Assembly: GCA_902567685.1 (NCBI GenBank)
Contig: CACFNH010000001.1
Location: 1-64,000 of the forward strand
Reading direction: 5' to 3'
Source: an uncultured Pelagibacteraceae bacterium
Lineage (GTDB): Bacteria; Pseudomonadota; Alphaproteobacteria; Pelagibacterales; Pelagibacteraceae
DNA: 64,000 nt
Of the stretch, positions 26,353 to 36,696 are shown piece after piece (positions within the stretch are counted from its first letter, which is position 1; each line of letters opens with the position of its first letter). The position numbers and the translations under genes are program-made. Under the pieces are notes generated by a model that saw only the letters and a program-made list of their open reading frames with translations, had not been told where the DNA came from and searched no databases.

Positions 26353-27085
26353 ATTTTACACAAACAATTATTCAGATATTAATCTATATAGAAAGAAATC
26401 GTCTAAATCCGAAGTAATGACTCAGATGATTTATGGAGATATTTTTTTTCCAATAAAAAGAAGTAATAAATGGTGGAAAATTAAAATAAAAGATGATGGT
26501 TATGTCGGTTTTATAAAAAAGAGAAATTTTATTAAATCTCTAAAACCAACTCACAAAGTTTCAAAGCTTTCAGCAAAAATCTATAAAAAACCAAATTTTA
26601 AAAAACCTTCGGGAAAGCTTACATTTGGAGCAAGGATCAAGTTGGATGGGAAATCATCAAAATTTATTAAGTTTCAAAATAATTGGATAGAAGCAAAAAA
26701 TTTAAAACCTATAAGATTTAAAAGCAAAAATCCTTTCTCCAATATAGATATTTTTAAAAATGTAAAATATAAATGGGGCGGAAAGACCTTCAAAGGACTT
26801 GATTGTTCGGCTTTGATACAAGTGCTTTTTAATTTCAATAACAGGTATTGTCCCAGAGATGCAAAAGATCAAGTTAGATATTTTAAAAAAAATGTTAGCC
26901 TAAAAAATTTAAAAAAAAATGATATTATTTATTGGAAAGGCCATGTAGCAGTGGCCATTTCTAAAAAAAAACTTATTCATGCCTATGGGCCTATGAAAAA
27001 AACAGTAATCATGGGCATTGATAAAACAATAAAAAGAATTGAAGAAACTGCTAAATTAAAAGTGATTGGAATTAAAAGGCTATAA
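26345..27085 (+). CDS. SH3-domain NlpC/P60 (C40) peptidase
   Basis: Residues 1-65 and about 70-120 look like two bacterial SH3 domains. Residues about 130-246 form an NlpC/P60 domain with Cys154 in GLDCSALI, His200 in GHVAVAI and a third polar residue at His212 (HAYG), the expected catalytic set. No signal peptide is seen, so it may act in the cytoplasm, like YkfC-type enzymes that cut gamma-D-Glu-diamino acid bonds in recycled murein peptides. The ATG overlaps the AmpG-like gene by 8 bp. Function is inferred from domains and neighbour. Confidence 0.85.
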   Translation: MSKFYTNNYSDINLYRKKSSKSEVMTQMIYGDIFFPIKRSNKWWKIKIKDDGYVGFIKKRNFIKSLKPTHKVSKLSAKIYKKPNFKKPSGKLTFGARIKLDGKSSKFIKFQNNWIEAKNLKPIRFKSKNPFSNIDIFKNVKYKWGGKTFKGLDCSALIQVLFNFNNRYCPRDAKDQVRYFKKNVSLKNLKKNDIIYWKGHVAVAISKKKLIHAYGPMKKTVIMGIDKTIKRIEETAKLKVIGIKRL

Positions 27086-27093
27086 AAGGCAAA

Positions 27094-27119
27094 GGCAGCT
27101 TCAGTCTCCCTCCGCTGCC
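27094..27119 (-). terminator. GC-rich hairpin, possible terminator after tRNA-Ser
   Basis: A perfect 6-bp stem GGCAGC/GCTGCC with a 14-base loop stands out in the A+T-rich gap between the peptidase gene and tRNA-Ser. On the minus strand it is followed by TTTGCCTTTT, a moderate U-rich tract, so it could end the operon that includes tRNA-Ser. On the plus strand no U-run follows, and the loop carries CTCCCTCC, which resembles an anti-Shine-Dalgarno sequence. Which strand matters cannot be told from sequence alone. Confidence 0.4.
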
Positions 27120-27188
27120 CTTAATAATAATTTAAATGATTCGACGATTTAATTTAAGACTCTTTTAAGTTGTATGTGGATATATGTA

Positions 27189-27278
27189 TGGCGGAGAGAG
27201 AGGGATTCGAACCCTCGAAACGGTTTCCCGTTTACACGCTTTCCAAGCGTGCGCCTTCAACCACTCGGCCACCTCTCC
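27189..27278 (-). tRNA. tRNA-Ser (anticodon GGA)
   Basis: The minus strand gives a 90-base class II tRNA with a long variable arm (TAAACGGGAAACCGTT region). The acceptor stem GGAGAGG pairs with TCTCTCC with one G-U pair, and the anticodon loop CTTGGAAAG gives GGA. The T loop is TTCGAAT, the discriminator is G and the 3' CCA is encoded. Its 5' end directly follows the stop codon of the upstream glycosyltransferase, so it is probably cut out of the end of that operon's transcript. Confidence 0.97.
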
Positions 27279-28301
27279 CTAATTAGAATTTAAAATTGAT
27301 TTTTCCATTTGTTTTAAAAATTTTTCTTTAAGAGGTAATTTATTTTCTTTCATTTCTCTTTGAATGTTTTCATAATTACTTTCAATATATCTAATTTTTT
27401 CAATAAGACTTTTTGCATCACGATTAACAACAAATATTCCTTTTTTATTTCCTAACACGTGATCGATTTCTTTAAATACAATTGCTGGCCTAAGTCGTGC
27501 TAAAGATTCTAAAAGAGCCATTGGATGACCTTCGGTAAAAGAAGGTAAAATAAAAATATCATGATCATCATAAAACTTGATTAAATTGTCTTCATTGGTC
27601 TCAATTTCATAAACATTTACATTATTTTGAGTAATAATTTTATTTGAAACTTTTTCAGAACCTACAATAGACAAGGTTATATTTTCGCTAATTTTTTTAA
27701 AAATTTTTAACAAAGAAAAAATTCCTTTTTCAACCCTTATTCTTCCAACATATAAAATTTTTATTTTATCTAATCGAGCTGTTTTGTGATTTGATAACCA
27801 TTTACTAGTAAGCTGAGATGGCTCAACAATATCTCCCTTTCTTCCTCGTAAAATATATTCTCTACAACTTATTAAATGAGAAAATTTACTAACTATAAAA
27901 AACATCATATGATAAATAGCTGGACCTAAAAAACCAAGTATGGCTTTATATTCTCCATACCCATCACTTCTAAGATAAACATTTGGTTTTTTTTTGAAAA
28001 AGTTTAAAAGAACACAAGCTAACATAGTAAATGGAGAGATTGATATAATTAGATATTTAGAATTTTTAATCCTTGCAGCTTTTAAAATTTGAAATAAAAA
28101 AGTAATTATGTTTCCAAATACTTTAATGTTTTTTAGATTAATTTTATGTGATCTAATTTTTTTTGACTCTCTGGCTATAATATTTACTTCAAATTTATTA
28201 TTTAATCCTTCAGAAGTTGACTTAACATCGATATTATCACAGAAAAACTTTCCTTGGTCATTAAAAATACTTTCATTTGAAATTATAAACAATTTATTCA
28301 T
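27279..28301 (-). CDS. Glycosyltransferase, GT4-like
   Basis: A 340-residue protein with the two Rossmann-like halves of GT-B enzymes. The C-terminal half has [13 protein letters not shown] and the [19 protein letters not shown] motif, the E-x7-E-type nucleotide-sugar site of family GT4. The acceptor is unknown; cell-surface polysaccharide is likely. Its ATG overlaps the lepA stop (TAATG), and its own TAG stop abuts tRNA-Ser. The position at the tail of a translation operon is unusual for a surface-sugar gene. Confidence 0.85.
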   Translation of the reverse strand: MNKLFIISNESIFNDQGKFFCDNIDVKSTSEGLNNKFEVNIIARESKKIRSHKINLKNIKVFGNIITFLFQILKAARIKNSKYLIISISPFTMLACVLLNFFKKKPNVYLRSDGYGEYKAILGFLGPAIYHMMFFIVSKFSHLISCREYILRGRKGDIVEPSQLTSKWLSNHKTARLDKIKILYVGRIRVEKGIFSLLKIFKKISENITLSIVGSEKVSNKIITQNNVNVYEIETNEDNLIKFYDDHDIFILPSFTEGHPMALLESLARLRPAIVFKEIDHVLGNKKGIFVVNRDAKSLIEKIRYIESNYENIQREMKENKLPLKEKFLKQMEKSILNSN

Positions 28302-30109
28302 TAATTTTCTTTATTAATTTTTAATACTCCAATAAAAGCTTCTTGAGGAATTTCTACTTTTCCAAATTGTTTAGCTCTAGCTTTTCCTTTTTTTTGTTTT
28401 TCAAGTAACTTACGCTTTCTATCCATGGCTCCACCACCATGAATTTTTGTAAGAACGTCTTTTTTAAATCCCTTAATGCTTTCCCGTGCTATAATTTTTC
28501 CTCCAATAGCAGCTTGAACCGGAATCATAAAATTATGTCTTGGAATTAAATCTTTTAATTTTTCACAAATTTGTCTTCCAGTTTTTTGAGCAAAATCTTT
28601 ATGTATAATGGTAGCTAATGCATCCACCGGTTCTCCATTAACAAGCACTCCAAGTTTTACTAAATCTCCTTCTTTGTAGCCTGTTATTTCATAATCAAAA
28701 CTTGCATACCCGCTCGAAATTGATTTTAATCTATCATAAAAATCAAATACGACTTCATTAAGTGGGAGATCATAAGATAAGACAGCTCGATTACCTGAAT
28801 AAGATAAATTAGTTTGTATACCTCTTTTGTCCTGACAAATTTTAATAATAGAACCTAAATATTCATCTGGAGTAATTATTGTTGCTTTAATCCAAGGTTC
28901 CTCGATGATCTTAATTTGGCTTGGGTCAGGCATATTAGAGGGATTTTGTAAATTTATTATATCACTATTAATTTTATGAACTTTGTAAATTACTCCAGGA
29001 GTAGTTGTGATTAAGTTGATATCAAATTCTCTTTCAAGCCTTTGAGTAATTATTTCTAAATGCAACAAACCTAAAAATCCACATCTAAAACCTAATCCTA
29101 ATGCACTCGAAGATTCTGCTTCGTAAGAAAAGCTAGAATCGTTTAGCTTAAGCTTGGCTAAGCCATCTTTTAGTTTCTGATACTCAGAGCTATCTACTGG
29201 AAAAAGTCCACAAAATACTACAGGTTTGCTTGGTTTAAATCCAGGCAGAGGATTTTCAATTAAATTAGAAGCATCACAAATAGTATCTCCGACTTTTGTT
29301 TCAGAGAGGCTTTTAATACCTGTAATTATAAATCCAATCTCTCCTGAATTTAATGTTTCTATGTCTTTTGGTTTTGGTGTAAAGACTCCAACTTTTTCAA
29401 TTATATATTCTTGATTATTAGACATCAGTTTAATCTTCATATTTTTTTTAATCTGACCATCAATAACTCTAACTAGAATAACAACTCCTAGATAGCTATC
29501 ATACCAACTATCTACTAATAAAGACTTTAGTTTTTCTGGTTGTTTTCCTTTTGGAGGAGGTAAAATTTTAACAATTGATTCTAAAATGTCTTCAATTCCC
29601 TCGCCTGTTTTTCCAGAACAACTGATGGCGATTGAAGTATCAATTCCAATTACATCCTCTATTTCTTTTTTTGTTTTTTCAATATCAGATGCTGGCAAAT
29701 CTATTTTGTTAAGAATTGGGATTATTTCATGGTTAATATCTAAAGCTTGATAAACATTTGCCAAAGTTTGTGCCTCTACTCCCTGAGTGCTATCAACTAT
29801 TAGCAATGATCCTTCGCAGGCATAAAGTGATCGACTAACCTCATAACTAAAATCAACGTGGCCAGGTGTATCAATAATATTTAATATATAGTCTTTCCCA
29901 TCTTTTGACTTATATTTTAATCTTACTGTTTGAGCTTTTATAGTAATTCCTCTTTCCCTCTCTATATCCATAGAGTCTAGTACCTGGGCTTTCATTTCTC
30001 TATCAGTTAAACCTCCGCACTTATGAATTATACGATCTGCTATGGTAGATTTTCCGTGATCTATATGCGCAATTATAGAAAAGTTACGTATCTGTTTAAT
30101 ATCTGACAT
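28301..30109 (-). CDS. lepA: Elongation factor 4 (LepA)
   Basis: LepA is a ribosome-dependent GTPase related to EF-G, linked to back-translocation and initiation or assembly. The P-loop AHIDHGKST is at 14-22, DTPGHVDF follows near 80 and NKID near 135. The C-terminal LepA-specific domain ends in [27 protein letters not shown]. At 602 residues it is full length. It overlaps pheT upstream and the glycosyltransferase downstream by one base each (TAATG), so it is translationally coupled within the long operon. Confidence 0.98.
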   Translation of the reverse strand: MSDIKQIRNFSIIAHIDHGKSTIADRIIHKCGGLTDREMKAQVLDSMDIERERGITIKAQTVRLKYKSKDGKDYILNIIDTPGHVDFSYEVSRSLYACEGSLLIVDSTQGVEAQTLANVYQALDINHEIIPILNKIDLPASDIEKTKKEIEDVIGIDTSIAISCSGKTGEGIEDILESIVKILPPPKGKQPEKLKSLLVDSWYDSYLGVVILVRVIDGQIKKNMKIKLMSNNQEYIIEKVGVFTPKPKDIETLNSGEIGFIITGIKSLSETKVGDTICDASNLIENPLPGFKPSKPVVFCGLFPVDSSEYQKLKDGLAKLKLNDSSFSYEAESSSALGLGFRCGFLGLLHLEIITQRLEREFDINLITTTPGVIYKVHKINSDIINLQNPSNMPDPSQIKIIEEPWIKATIITPDEYLGSIIKICQDKRGIQTNLSYSGNRAVLSYDLPLNEVVFDFYDRLKSISSGYASFDYEITGYKEGDLVKLGVLVNGEPVDALATIIHKDFAQKTGRQICEKLKDLIPRHNFMIPVQAAIGGKIIARESIKGFKKDVLTKIHGGGAMDRKRKLLEKQKKGKARAKQFGKVEIPQEAFIGVLKINKEN

Positions 30110-32511
30110 TAGGATCTAAGAGTAGCGCCTGTTTTATTCTTAACAGAATTAACTATTTTTTGACTCACTTCGTTTATATCTTTTTCTGAAAGAGTTTTGT
30201 CCATTGACTGAATTGTTACATTAACGGCAATAGATTTTTTTCCTTCAGGCAAATTTCCACCCTCAAAAACATCAAATATTAAAACCTTTTTGATTAAACC
30301 TTTGTCAACTTCACTGATTATCTTTTTAATTTCTCCAGCTTTATAATTTTTATTAATTACAAAGGCAAAGTCTCTTTCAGATTTTTGGAATTCAGATACT
30401 GAATAATTTTTTTTAGTAAGTCTATATTTCTTTTTAGGCTCCGGAATATTTTTTAAAAAAATTTCAATTCCACAAACATTTTTTTCCTTAAGATCTAAGT
30501 TAGATGCTATAGCAGGGTGTATTTCTCCAAAAAAACCTAATTTAGGACCATGTTCAGATTTAAAACTTACAGAACCAGATTTTCCAGGATTATAATAATC
30601 TTGAGATTTGTTGCTAATAAATAGATCTTCTTCTTCAATGCCTAGCTCTATTAATGTTCTGACTGTATCTGCTTTAACATCAAATACATCTATGTTTCTA
30701 GCTTTAGAATCCCAGCTTTTTCTATTAATAACTCCTGACTTCAAACCACCCAGGACTATTTGTTGCTCACCTGGCTTATTTCCGAAAAAAATTGGTCCTA
30801 TTTCAAATAAAGAAAGGTCTAAATAACCTCTATCCTGATTTTTCTTTAAATAAATAATCAAATTTGAAAAAATAGACCTTCTTAATACATTAAGATCAGT
30901 TGAAATTGGATTTGCAATTTCTATTTCTTGTTTTCCTTGGGCAAACAATTTGTCAATACTCGAATCAGTAAATGACCAGGTTACCGCTTCTAAGTATCCT
31001 TTATTTGCTACAGCTCTTTGAGCAAGATGAAATAATTTTTGTTTAAAGCTCAGAGTTTCTTTAGATCTGATCCTTTCAGGATGAATTAAAGAAATTTTAT
31101 CAAATCCTTTTATTCTTATAAGCTCTTCAATAATATCCACATCTTGATGAATATCTGGTCTCCATGTTGGAATCTCAACTTTAAAGTAATTTTTAGATTT
31201 TTTTATTTTAAAGCCTAATGAGTTAAGAATTTTTTTTATTTCATTAGAAGTGATTGGAATTCCTACAATTTTTCTAAACTTGTTGTTATCAACTTGAATT
31301 GTTCTATTTTTTACTTGAGTTTTTCCTGCAATAGAAAATTTGCTTGCTTCTCCTCCACAAATTTTAATAATTAAATTCGTTGCTGCCTCAAGGCCTTCTT
31401 TAACTGAATTGGGGTCTATTCCTCTTTCAAATCTATATTTCGCATCAGTGTCTATATCTAAAATACTTCCAGTTTTTCTTACAGAAGCTGGATGAAAATA
31501 AGCAGATTCCAAAAGTATATTTTTTGTTTCAAATTCGGTTCCCGAACGAGTACCGCCTATTATACCTCCTAAACCTAAAGGGCCAGATTTATCAGAAATA
31601 ACGCACATGCTATTTTTCATTGTATATTTCTTACCATCTAAAGCTTCAAAACTTTCGCCAGGTTTTGAATTTCTGACTATGATTTCTTTGTCTATTTTAT
31701 CTGCATCATAGGCATGTAGAGGTCTGTTGAGATCAAACATTACAAAATTTGTAATATCAACGACCGCTGATATTGGTTTAAGACCAAGGGAAATTATTTT
31801 TTCTTTAAGCCATTCTGGGCTTTCTTTATTTTTTATATTTTTTATATAACAAGCTCCAAAAGATAAACATCCTTGGTTTTTTTCTTTAATAATAGAAATA
31901 TTTATTGGTTGAGAAAAACTTTGTTTAATTTTTGTTTTTTTCAAATCAGAAAGTTTACCCAAACCTGCTGATGCTAGATCTCTAGCAATTCCTCTAACTC
32001 CTAAACAATCTGGTCTATTTGGAGTAATAGATAAATCTATTGATTTTTCCTTTTTGTTTTTAAAATAATTTTTTCCAACATCTTTTTCTCTATTTTTTAG
32101 TTCAATTATTCCATCACTTTCATTTGAAATATTAAGTTCGCTCTCAGAACAAAGCATGCCATAAGACTCTACTCCTCTGATCTTGGCTATCTTTAATTTC
32201 ATTTTTGTTTTTGGGATTACTGAGCCTGGAGGTGCATACACGCTGATCAATCCATTTCTAGCATTTGAGGCTCCACATACAACTTTTATTACCTTTCCAT
32301 CTCCTAAACTAACTTCACAAAGTTTAAGCTTGTCTGCATTCGGATGCTTTTCTGCTCTTAAAACTTTTGCAACCTTGAAATCAGAAAGTTCGCTTTGGCT
32401 TTCCTTTACGCCTTCTACCTCAAGACCTATTCCTGTAAGCTTATCAATTATTTTTGTTAAATTTACGTTGCTGTTCAAATGATTTTTTAACCAAGACAAT
32501 GTTATTATCAT
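30109..32511 (-). CDS. pheT: Phenylalanyl-tRNA synthetase, beta subunit
   Basis: PheT carries tRNA binding and editing domains of the alpha2-beta2 enzyme. The N-terminal EMAP-like tRNA-binding domain (about 40-150), the B3/B4 editing module, the B5 domain, the catalytic-like core and the C-terminal ferredoxin-fold anticodon-binding domain (about 705-800) can be followed over 800 residues, the usual length. Motifs include [15 protein letters not shown] and [18 protein letters not shown]. It overlaps pheS by 4 bp and lepA by 1 bp. Confidence 0.98.
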   Translation of the reverse strand: MIITLSWLKNHLNSNVNLTKIIDKLTGIGLEVEGVKESQSELSDFKVAKVLRAEKHPNADKLKLCEVSLGDGKVIKVVCGASNARNGLISVYAPPGSVIPKTKMKLKIAKIRGVESYGMLCSESELNISNESDGIIELKNREKDVGKNYFKNKKEKSIDLSITPNRPDCLGVRGIARDLASAGLGKLSDLKKTKIKQSFSQPINISIIKEKNQGCLSFGACYIKNIKNKESPEWLKEKIISLGLKPISAVVDITNFVMFDLNRPLHAYDADKIDKEIIVRNSKPGESFEALDGKKYTMKNSMCVISDKSGPLGLGGIIGGTRSGTEFETKNILLESAYFHPASVRKTGSILDIDTDAKYRFERGIDPNSVKEGLEAATNLIIKICGGEASKFSIAGKTQVKNRTIQVDNNKFRKIVGIPITSNEIKKILNSLGFKIKKSKNYFKVEIPTWRPDIHQDVDIIEELIRIKGFDKISLIHPERIRSKETLSFKQKLFHLAQRAVANKGYLEAVTWSFTDSSIDKLFAQGKQEIEIANPISTDLNVLRRSIFSNLIIYLKKNQDRGYLDLSLFEIGPIFFGNKPGEQQIVLGGLKSGVINRKSWDSKARNIDVFDVKADTVRTLIELGIEEEDLFISNKSQDYYNPGKSGSVSFKSEHGPKLGFFGEIHPAIASNLDLKEKNVCGIEIFLKNIPEPKKKYRLTKKNYSVSEFQKSERDFAFVINKNYKAGEIKKIISEVDKGLIKKVLIFDVFEGGNLPEGKKSIAVNVTIQSMDKTLSEKDINEVSQKIVNSVKNKTGATLRS

Positions 32512-33563
32512 CTGCTTAATCCTCTATAGTTTGTTGGAACATCTAAAGGGTCAAAACCAAAATAGTTTAGCCATCTGTAGTCAGCTTCAAAAAAAGATCT
32601 TAAATCATTTATTCCATATTTTAACATTGCAAGCCTGTCTATTCCCATTCCAAATGCAAAGCCTTGAAATTTATTTGAGTCAACTTTAGCGTTTTTTAAG
32701 ACATTTGGATGAACCATCCCACAACCAAGTATCTCAAGCCATTTGTCGCCTTCTCCAACTATGATTCTTCCATTTTCTAATCTATAACCTATATCAACTT
32801 CTGCAGAGGGTTCTGTAAATGGAAAGTGACTAGGCCTGAATCTCATTTGAATTTTTTTTACTTCAAAAAATTCTTTTATAAAATAATCAAGACATCCTTT
32901 TAGATGACCCATATTGATATCTTTATCAATATGTAATCCTTCAAGTTGATGAAACATGGGAGCATGAGTTTGATCACTATCACATCGATAGGTTCTTCCT
33001 GGAACAATAATTTTAAATGGTGGTTTGCCACTTAACATTGCTCTAATTTGAACTGGAGAAGTATGAGTTCTTAATAAATTTTTTTTATTATCATCTAAGT
33101 AAAAAGTATCATGCATATCCCTAGCAGGATGATCTTCAGGTGTGTTAAGAGCTGTAAAATTATTGTATTCAGTTTCTACATCTGGTCCTTCAGCGACGGA
33201 AAAGCCTATCTCCGAAAATATAGAAGAAATCTCATCTATAACCTGTGAAACTGGATGTATCTTTCCGTTTGGCCTTTCCCTAGCTGGCAAAGTTACATCA
33301 ACTATATCTTTTTTTAGTTTTTGATTTATTTCCAGCTTTTCCAGTTCTTTAAACTTATTATCAATTGTTTCAGTAATTTTTTTCTTTTGAGTGTTAAGAT
33401 TAGAGGCTTTTGCTTTTCTTTCTTCTTCAGACAATGATCCAAGTTTTTTAAACTCTTGGTTAATTTGACTATTTTTGCCCAAAAGCTCAGATTTTAGATT
33501 TTGTAAACTTAATTTATCTTTTACGTTTAATACTTTTTGAATTAATTCATCTAAATTTGCCAT
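32508..33563 (-). CDS. pheS: Phenylalanyl-tRNA synthetase, alpha subunit
   Basis: PheS is the catalytic class II subunit. It has an N-terminal coiled coil (about 1-90), then motif 2 with [20 protein letters not shown] and motif 3 with [18 protein letters not shown], followed by [14 protein letters not shown]. The 351 residues are standard. The gene starts 41 bp after rplT in the conserved thrS-infC-rpmI-rplT-pheS-pheT order and overlaps pheT by 4 bp (ATGA). Confidence 0.98.
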   Translation of the reverse strand: MANLDELIQKVLNVKDKLSLQNLKSELLGKNSQINQEFKKLGSLSEEERKAKASNLNTQKKKITETIDNKFKELEKLEINQKLKKDIVDVTLPARERPNGKIHPVSQVIDEISSIFSEIGFSVAEGPDVETEYNNFTALNTPEDHPARDMHDTFYLDDNKKNLLRTHTSPVQIRAMLSGKPPFKIIVPGRTYRCDSDQTHAPMFHQLEGLHIDKDINMGHLKGCLDYFIKEFFEVKKIQMRFRPSHFPFTEPSAEVDIGYRLENGRIIVGEGDKWLEILGCGMVHPNVLKNAKVDSNKFQGFAFGMGIDRLAMLKYGINDLRSFFEADYRWLNYFGFDPLDVPTNYRGLSR

Positions 33564-33604
33564 TAGTTAGTTTTTACTCTAACTTTATAAAAGAAAAAAC
33601 AATT

Positions 33605-33961
33605 TTATTTTATTGATAACTGAACTTTTTTAACAATAGATTTGAAGACTTCTGGATTATTATACGCCAATTCTGCCAATACTTTTCTATCTAGTTTGAT
33701 TTTTGACTTATTTAGACCATTTATAAATTTAGAATAAGTAAGTCCTTCACTTCTTACACCTGCGTTGATTCTCTGAATCCATAGAGACCTAAAATCTCTT
33801 TTTTTTGCTTTTCTATCTCTATAAGCATATTGCATGGCTTTTTCCATAGCTTGACGAGCAATACGTATTGTATTTTTTCTTCTACCATATTGACCTTTAA
33901 CAAACTTAAAAACTTTCTTGTGTTTGCTATTGCTTATTACACCTCGTTTAGTTCTTGCCAT
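33605..33961 (-). CDS. rplT: 50S ribosomal protein L20
   Basis: L20 is an early-assembly 23S rRNA-binding protein. The N terminus [20 protein letters not shown] and the core [23 protein letters not shown] are diagnostic, and the 118-residue length is canonical. It begins one base after rpmI. In Escherichia coli L20 represses its own operon, but I could not identify an L20-binding leader here. Confidence 0.98.
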   Translation of the reverse strand: MARTKRGVISNSKHKKVFKFVKGQYGRRKNTIRIARQAMEKAMQYAYRDRKAKKRDFRSLWIQRINAGVRSEGLTYSKFINGLNKSKIKLDRKVLAELAYNNPEVFKSIVKKVQLSIK

Positions 33962-33962
33962 T

Positions 33963-34169
33963 CTATCCTCTTAAATTATAAGGCATATACGATTTAACAA
34001 TTTTTGAATCTTGTTTTGACATTATCGTAGTGCCTCTTTGTTTTCTAATCTGTGAATTTGTTCTTTTAATCATACCATGTCTTTTTCCTGATTGAGGCAT
34101 TTTAATTTTACCTGAAGCAGTAAATTTAAATCTTTTTTTTGCAGAGCTTTTTGTTTTTAGTTTTGGCAT
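33963..34169 (-). CDS. rpmI: 50S ribosomal protein L35
   Basis: A 68-residue basic protein with the L35 pattern [23 protein letters not shown] and a C-terminal SYMPYNLRG. It sits between infC and rplT as in most bacteria. A predicted internal promoter in the 61-bp gap after infC may allow rpmI-rplT to be expressed separately from thrS-infC. Confidence 0.97.
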   Translation of the reverse strand: MPKLKTKSSAKKRFKFTASGKIKMPQSGKRHGMIKRTNSQIRKQRGTTIMSKQDSKIVKSYMPYNLRG

Positions 34170-34185
34170 AAATAAATATGTGGGC

Positions 34186-34214
34186 TTTATACAAAGAATA
34201 ATTTATCTTTACAA
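34186..34214 (-). promoter_or_regulatory. Predicted internal promoter before rpmI-rplT
   Basis: On the minus strand TTGTAA (34214-34209) and TATAAA (34191-34186) are spaced by 17 bases, matching 4 and 5 of the 6 consensus positions. Transcription would start near 34179, about 10 bases before the rpmI ATG. It lies in the largest gap of the translation operon, where ribosomal-protein promoters are often found. Confidence 0.45.
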
Positions 34215-34230
34215 GGCGATATTATCTTTA

Positions 34231-34776
34231 TTAGAGAGGCTGAATGATCATTATCATTTGCTTACCTTCAAATTTTGGGTTTGTTTCTACTTTCCCAATA
34301 TCTTTTGTATCTTCTATAATCCTATTCATTAAATCTTTCCCTAACTGAACATGTTGCATCTCACGGCCTTTAAACCTGACTGTAAATTTTACCTTATCTC
34401 CTTTGGAAAGAAATTTTTTAGCATTTTTAAGTTTAAAATTATAATCGTGTATCTCTGTTCCAGGTCTTAATTTAAGTTCTTTTAAAGAAACAATTTTTTG
34501 TTTTTTTTTGGCATTATTTGCTTTTTTCTGTAAATCATATTTATACTTTCCTATATCCATAATTTTACAGACTGGAGGATTTGCATTTGGAGAAACTTCT
34601 ATAAGATCAAGACCTTCTTCTTTAGCAACTTCTATGGCTTTCTTCAAAGGAAGTGTGCCAAGATTATTTCCATTACTGGAAATTACCTGAACATCTAAAG
34701 CTCGTATTCTTTCATTGGCTCTGGGCCCTTGCGGCTTACTTCTACGTTGAAAATAATTTGGTTTAAAGTTTGACAC
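34231..34776 (-). CDS. infC: Translation initiation factor IF-3, GTG start
   Basis: IF-3 keeps ribosomal subunits apart and checks start codons and initiator tRNA. The 181-residue protein has the N domain with GPRANERIRALDVQVI, the Lys-rich linker (AKKKQKIVSLKELKLRPGTEIHDY) and the C domain with VRFKGREMQH. The start is GTG at 34776: an in-frame TAA stands directly before it, and no ATG occurs until far into the gene. Escherichia coli infC uses AUU for self-repression, so the usual codon-based control is not evident here. thrS ends 3 bp upstream. Confidence 0.97.
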   Translation of the reverse strand: MSNFKPNYFQRRSKPQGPRANERIRALDVQVISSNGNNLGTLPLKKAIEVAKEEGLDLIEVSPNANPPVCKIMDIGKYKYDLQKKANNAKKKQKIVSLKELKLRPGTEIHDYNFKLKNAKKFLSKGDKVKFTVRFKGREMQHVQLGKDLMNRIIEDTKDIGKVETNPKFEGKQMIMIIQPL

Positions 34777-34779
34777 TTA

Positions 34780-36696
34780 TTATAAAGGAAGCTTATTAGC
34801 GTTTAAAATATCTTTTAGAAATTTTGAAGTTTTCATATTCTCTTGTTTTTCAGATCCTAATCTTCTTATTGTAACAGAATTATTTGCAGACTCTTTGTTT
34901 CCACATATTAAAAGTATAGGCACTTTACCTAAAGAATGTTCTCTTATTTTATAATTCAATTTTTGATTTTTTAAATCCACTTCGCATTTTATACCTTCTT
35001 TAAAAAGTTCTTCAAACACCTTTTTTGCATAAGTATTGTTATCTTCTGAAATTGGCAATACCATTACTTGTAAAGGAGAAAGCCAAAATGGCAACTTACC
35101 TGCATAGTGCTCTATTAAAATTCCTATAAATCTTTCAAGTGATCCGAATAAAGCTCTATGCAACATGACAGGCACTTTTTTTGATCCATCTTTATCTACA
35201 AAACTTGCTCCTAATCTTTCAGGTAAATTTAAATCAACTTGCAAAGTTCCACATTGCCAGTCTCTTCCGATAGCATCTCTTAATACAAATTCTATTTTGG
35301 GGCCATAAAAGGCTCCTTCACCTTTGTTAATAGTGTATTCAAGTTTTGATTTTTTTATTGCTGTCAAAAGAGCTGCTTCAGATTTATCCCAAACTTTATC
35401 ATCTCCAACTCTTTTTTCTGGTCTGTCCGAATACTTTAATATTACATTTTTAAAACCCAAATTTTTGTAAATTTCCAAAATTAAATTCGTAACAGCTAAC
35501 GACTCTTGAGTTATTTGATCTTCTGTGCAAAAAATATGAGCATCGTCTTGAGTAAAAGCACGAACTCTTAATAATCCATGTAAAGCTCCTGAAGGTTCAT
35601 ATCTATGTACTTTTCCAAATTCAGAAAGTTTTAAAGGCAAATCCCTATAACTTTTTAAACCTTGGTTAAAAACCTGGACGCATCCAGGGCAATTCATAGG
35701 TTTAATAGCGAAAGTTTTTTCATCTGGAGTTTCTGAGATAAACATATGCTCTCCAAATTTTTCCCAGTGACCTGACTTTTCCCATAAAGATTTATCTAAA
35801 AGTTCTGGCGTATTTATTTCTTTATAACCAGCTAAACGTTGTTTTGTTCTCATATACTCAATCAGCCTTTGAAATAACAGCCAGCCTTTTTCATGCCAAA
35901 ATACTGAGCCTGAGCTCTCTTCTCTAAAATGAAAAAGATCCATCTCTTTTCCTAATTTTCTATGATCTCTTTTTTCAGCTTCTTCTAATCTGTGTAAGTA
36001 ATCGTCCAATTCCTTTTTTGAAGCCCAGCATGTACCATAAATTCTTTGTAGCATCTCATTATTTGAGTCACCGCGCCAATAAGCTCCGGACACTTTTGTT
36101 AATTTAAAAGCTTTTCCAATTTTGCCTGAGGAAGATAAATGAGGTCCTCTACATAAATCATGCCATGTATCTCCGTGGCGATAAACTGAGAGTTCTTCAT
36201 TTTGAGGGATGCTTTCAATTATTTCAGCTTTATATTTTTCTCCTATTTTTTTGAAATTAGCAATAGCTTCGTCTCTTTTCCAAATTTCTCTTTTTGTTTT
36301 TAAATCTTTGTCAATTATCTCTGACATTTTTTTTTCTATTTTTTTTAAATCATCACTAGTAAATGGTTCTTTTCTAGCAAAGTCATAATAAAAACCATCC
36401 TCAATGACAGGACCGATAGTTACTTGGGTTCCAGGAAATAGTTCTTGAACTGCCATTGCCATTATATGAGCAGCATCGTGTCTCAAAACTTCTAAACCTT
36501 CTTTGTCTTTAGAGGTAATAATTCTTACTTTAGAGTCATTTGTTATTTGGTGGCTTAAATCTTTTAATTGGCCGTCTACTTCCATTATTAAGGCAGTTTT
36601 TTCTAAAGTTTTGCTAATCTTTTTTGTTAGTTGAAATCCATCAATTGAATTTTTGAAAGGTATTTTTTTTCCATCTAAAAGGTGAATATCAGGCAT
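34780..36696 (-). CDS. thrS: Threonyl-tRNA synthetase
   Basis: ThrS charges tRNA-Thr. Domains run in order: TGS (about 1-60), the editing domain with RHDAAHIMAMAVQELFPG (His pair) and HGDTWHDLCRGPHL, the class II catalytic core with motif 2 (RYEPSGALHGLLRVRAFTQDDAHIF), and a C-terminal anticodon-binding domain. The 638 residues are typical. It follows a glycosyltransferase with a one-base start-stop overlap (TGATG) and precedes infC by 3 bp. Confidence 0.98.
   Translation of the reverse strand: MPDIHLLDGKKIPFKNSIDGFQLTKKISKTLEKTALIMEVDGQLKDLSHQITNDSKVRIITSKDKEGLEVLRHDAAHIMAMAVQELFPGTQVTIGPVIEDGFYYDFARKEPFTSDDLKKIEKKMSEIIDKDLKTKREIWKRDEAIANFKKIGEKYKAEIIESIPQNEELSVYRHGDTWHDLCRGPHLSSSGKIGKAFKLTKVSGAYWRGDSNNEMLQRIYGTCWASKKELDDYLHRLEEAEKRDHRKLGKEMDLFHFREESSGSVFWHEKGWLLFQRLIEYMRTKQRLAGYKEINTPELLDKSLWEKSGHWEKFGEHMFISETPDEKTFAIKPMNCPGCVQVFNQGLKSYRDLPLKLSEFGKVHRYEPSGALHGLLRVRAFTQDDAHIFCTEDQITQESLAVTNLILEIYKNLGFKNVILKYSDRPEKRVGDDKVWDKSEAALLTAIKKSKLEYTINKGEGAFYGPKIEFVLRDAIGRDWQCGTLQVDLNLPERLGASFVDKDGSKKVPVMLHRALFGSLERFIGILIEHYAGKLPFWLSPLQVMVLPISEDNNTYAKKVFEELFKEGIKCEVDLKNQKLNYKIREHSLGKVPILLICGNKESANNSVTIRRLGSEKQENMKTSKFLKDILNANKLPL

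Noticed and set aside
27094-27119. Signal recognition particle RNA fragment
   Set aside because: The GC-rich hairpin lacks the conserved SRP domain IV motif (GGTCAGG ... GGAAGGAAGCAGCC), so it is listed only as a hairpin.
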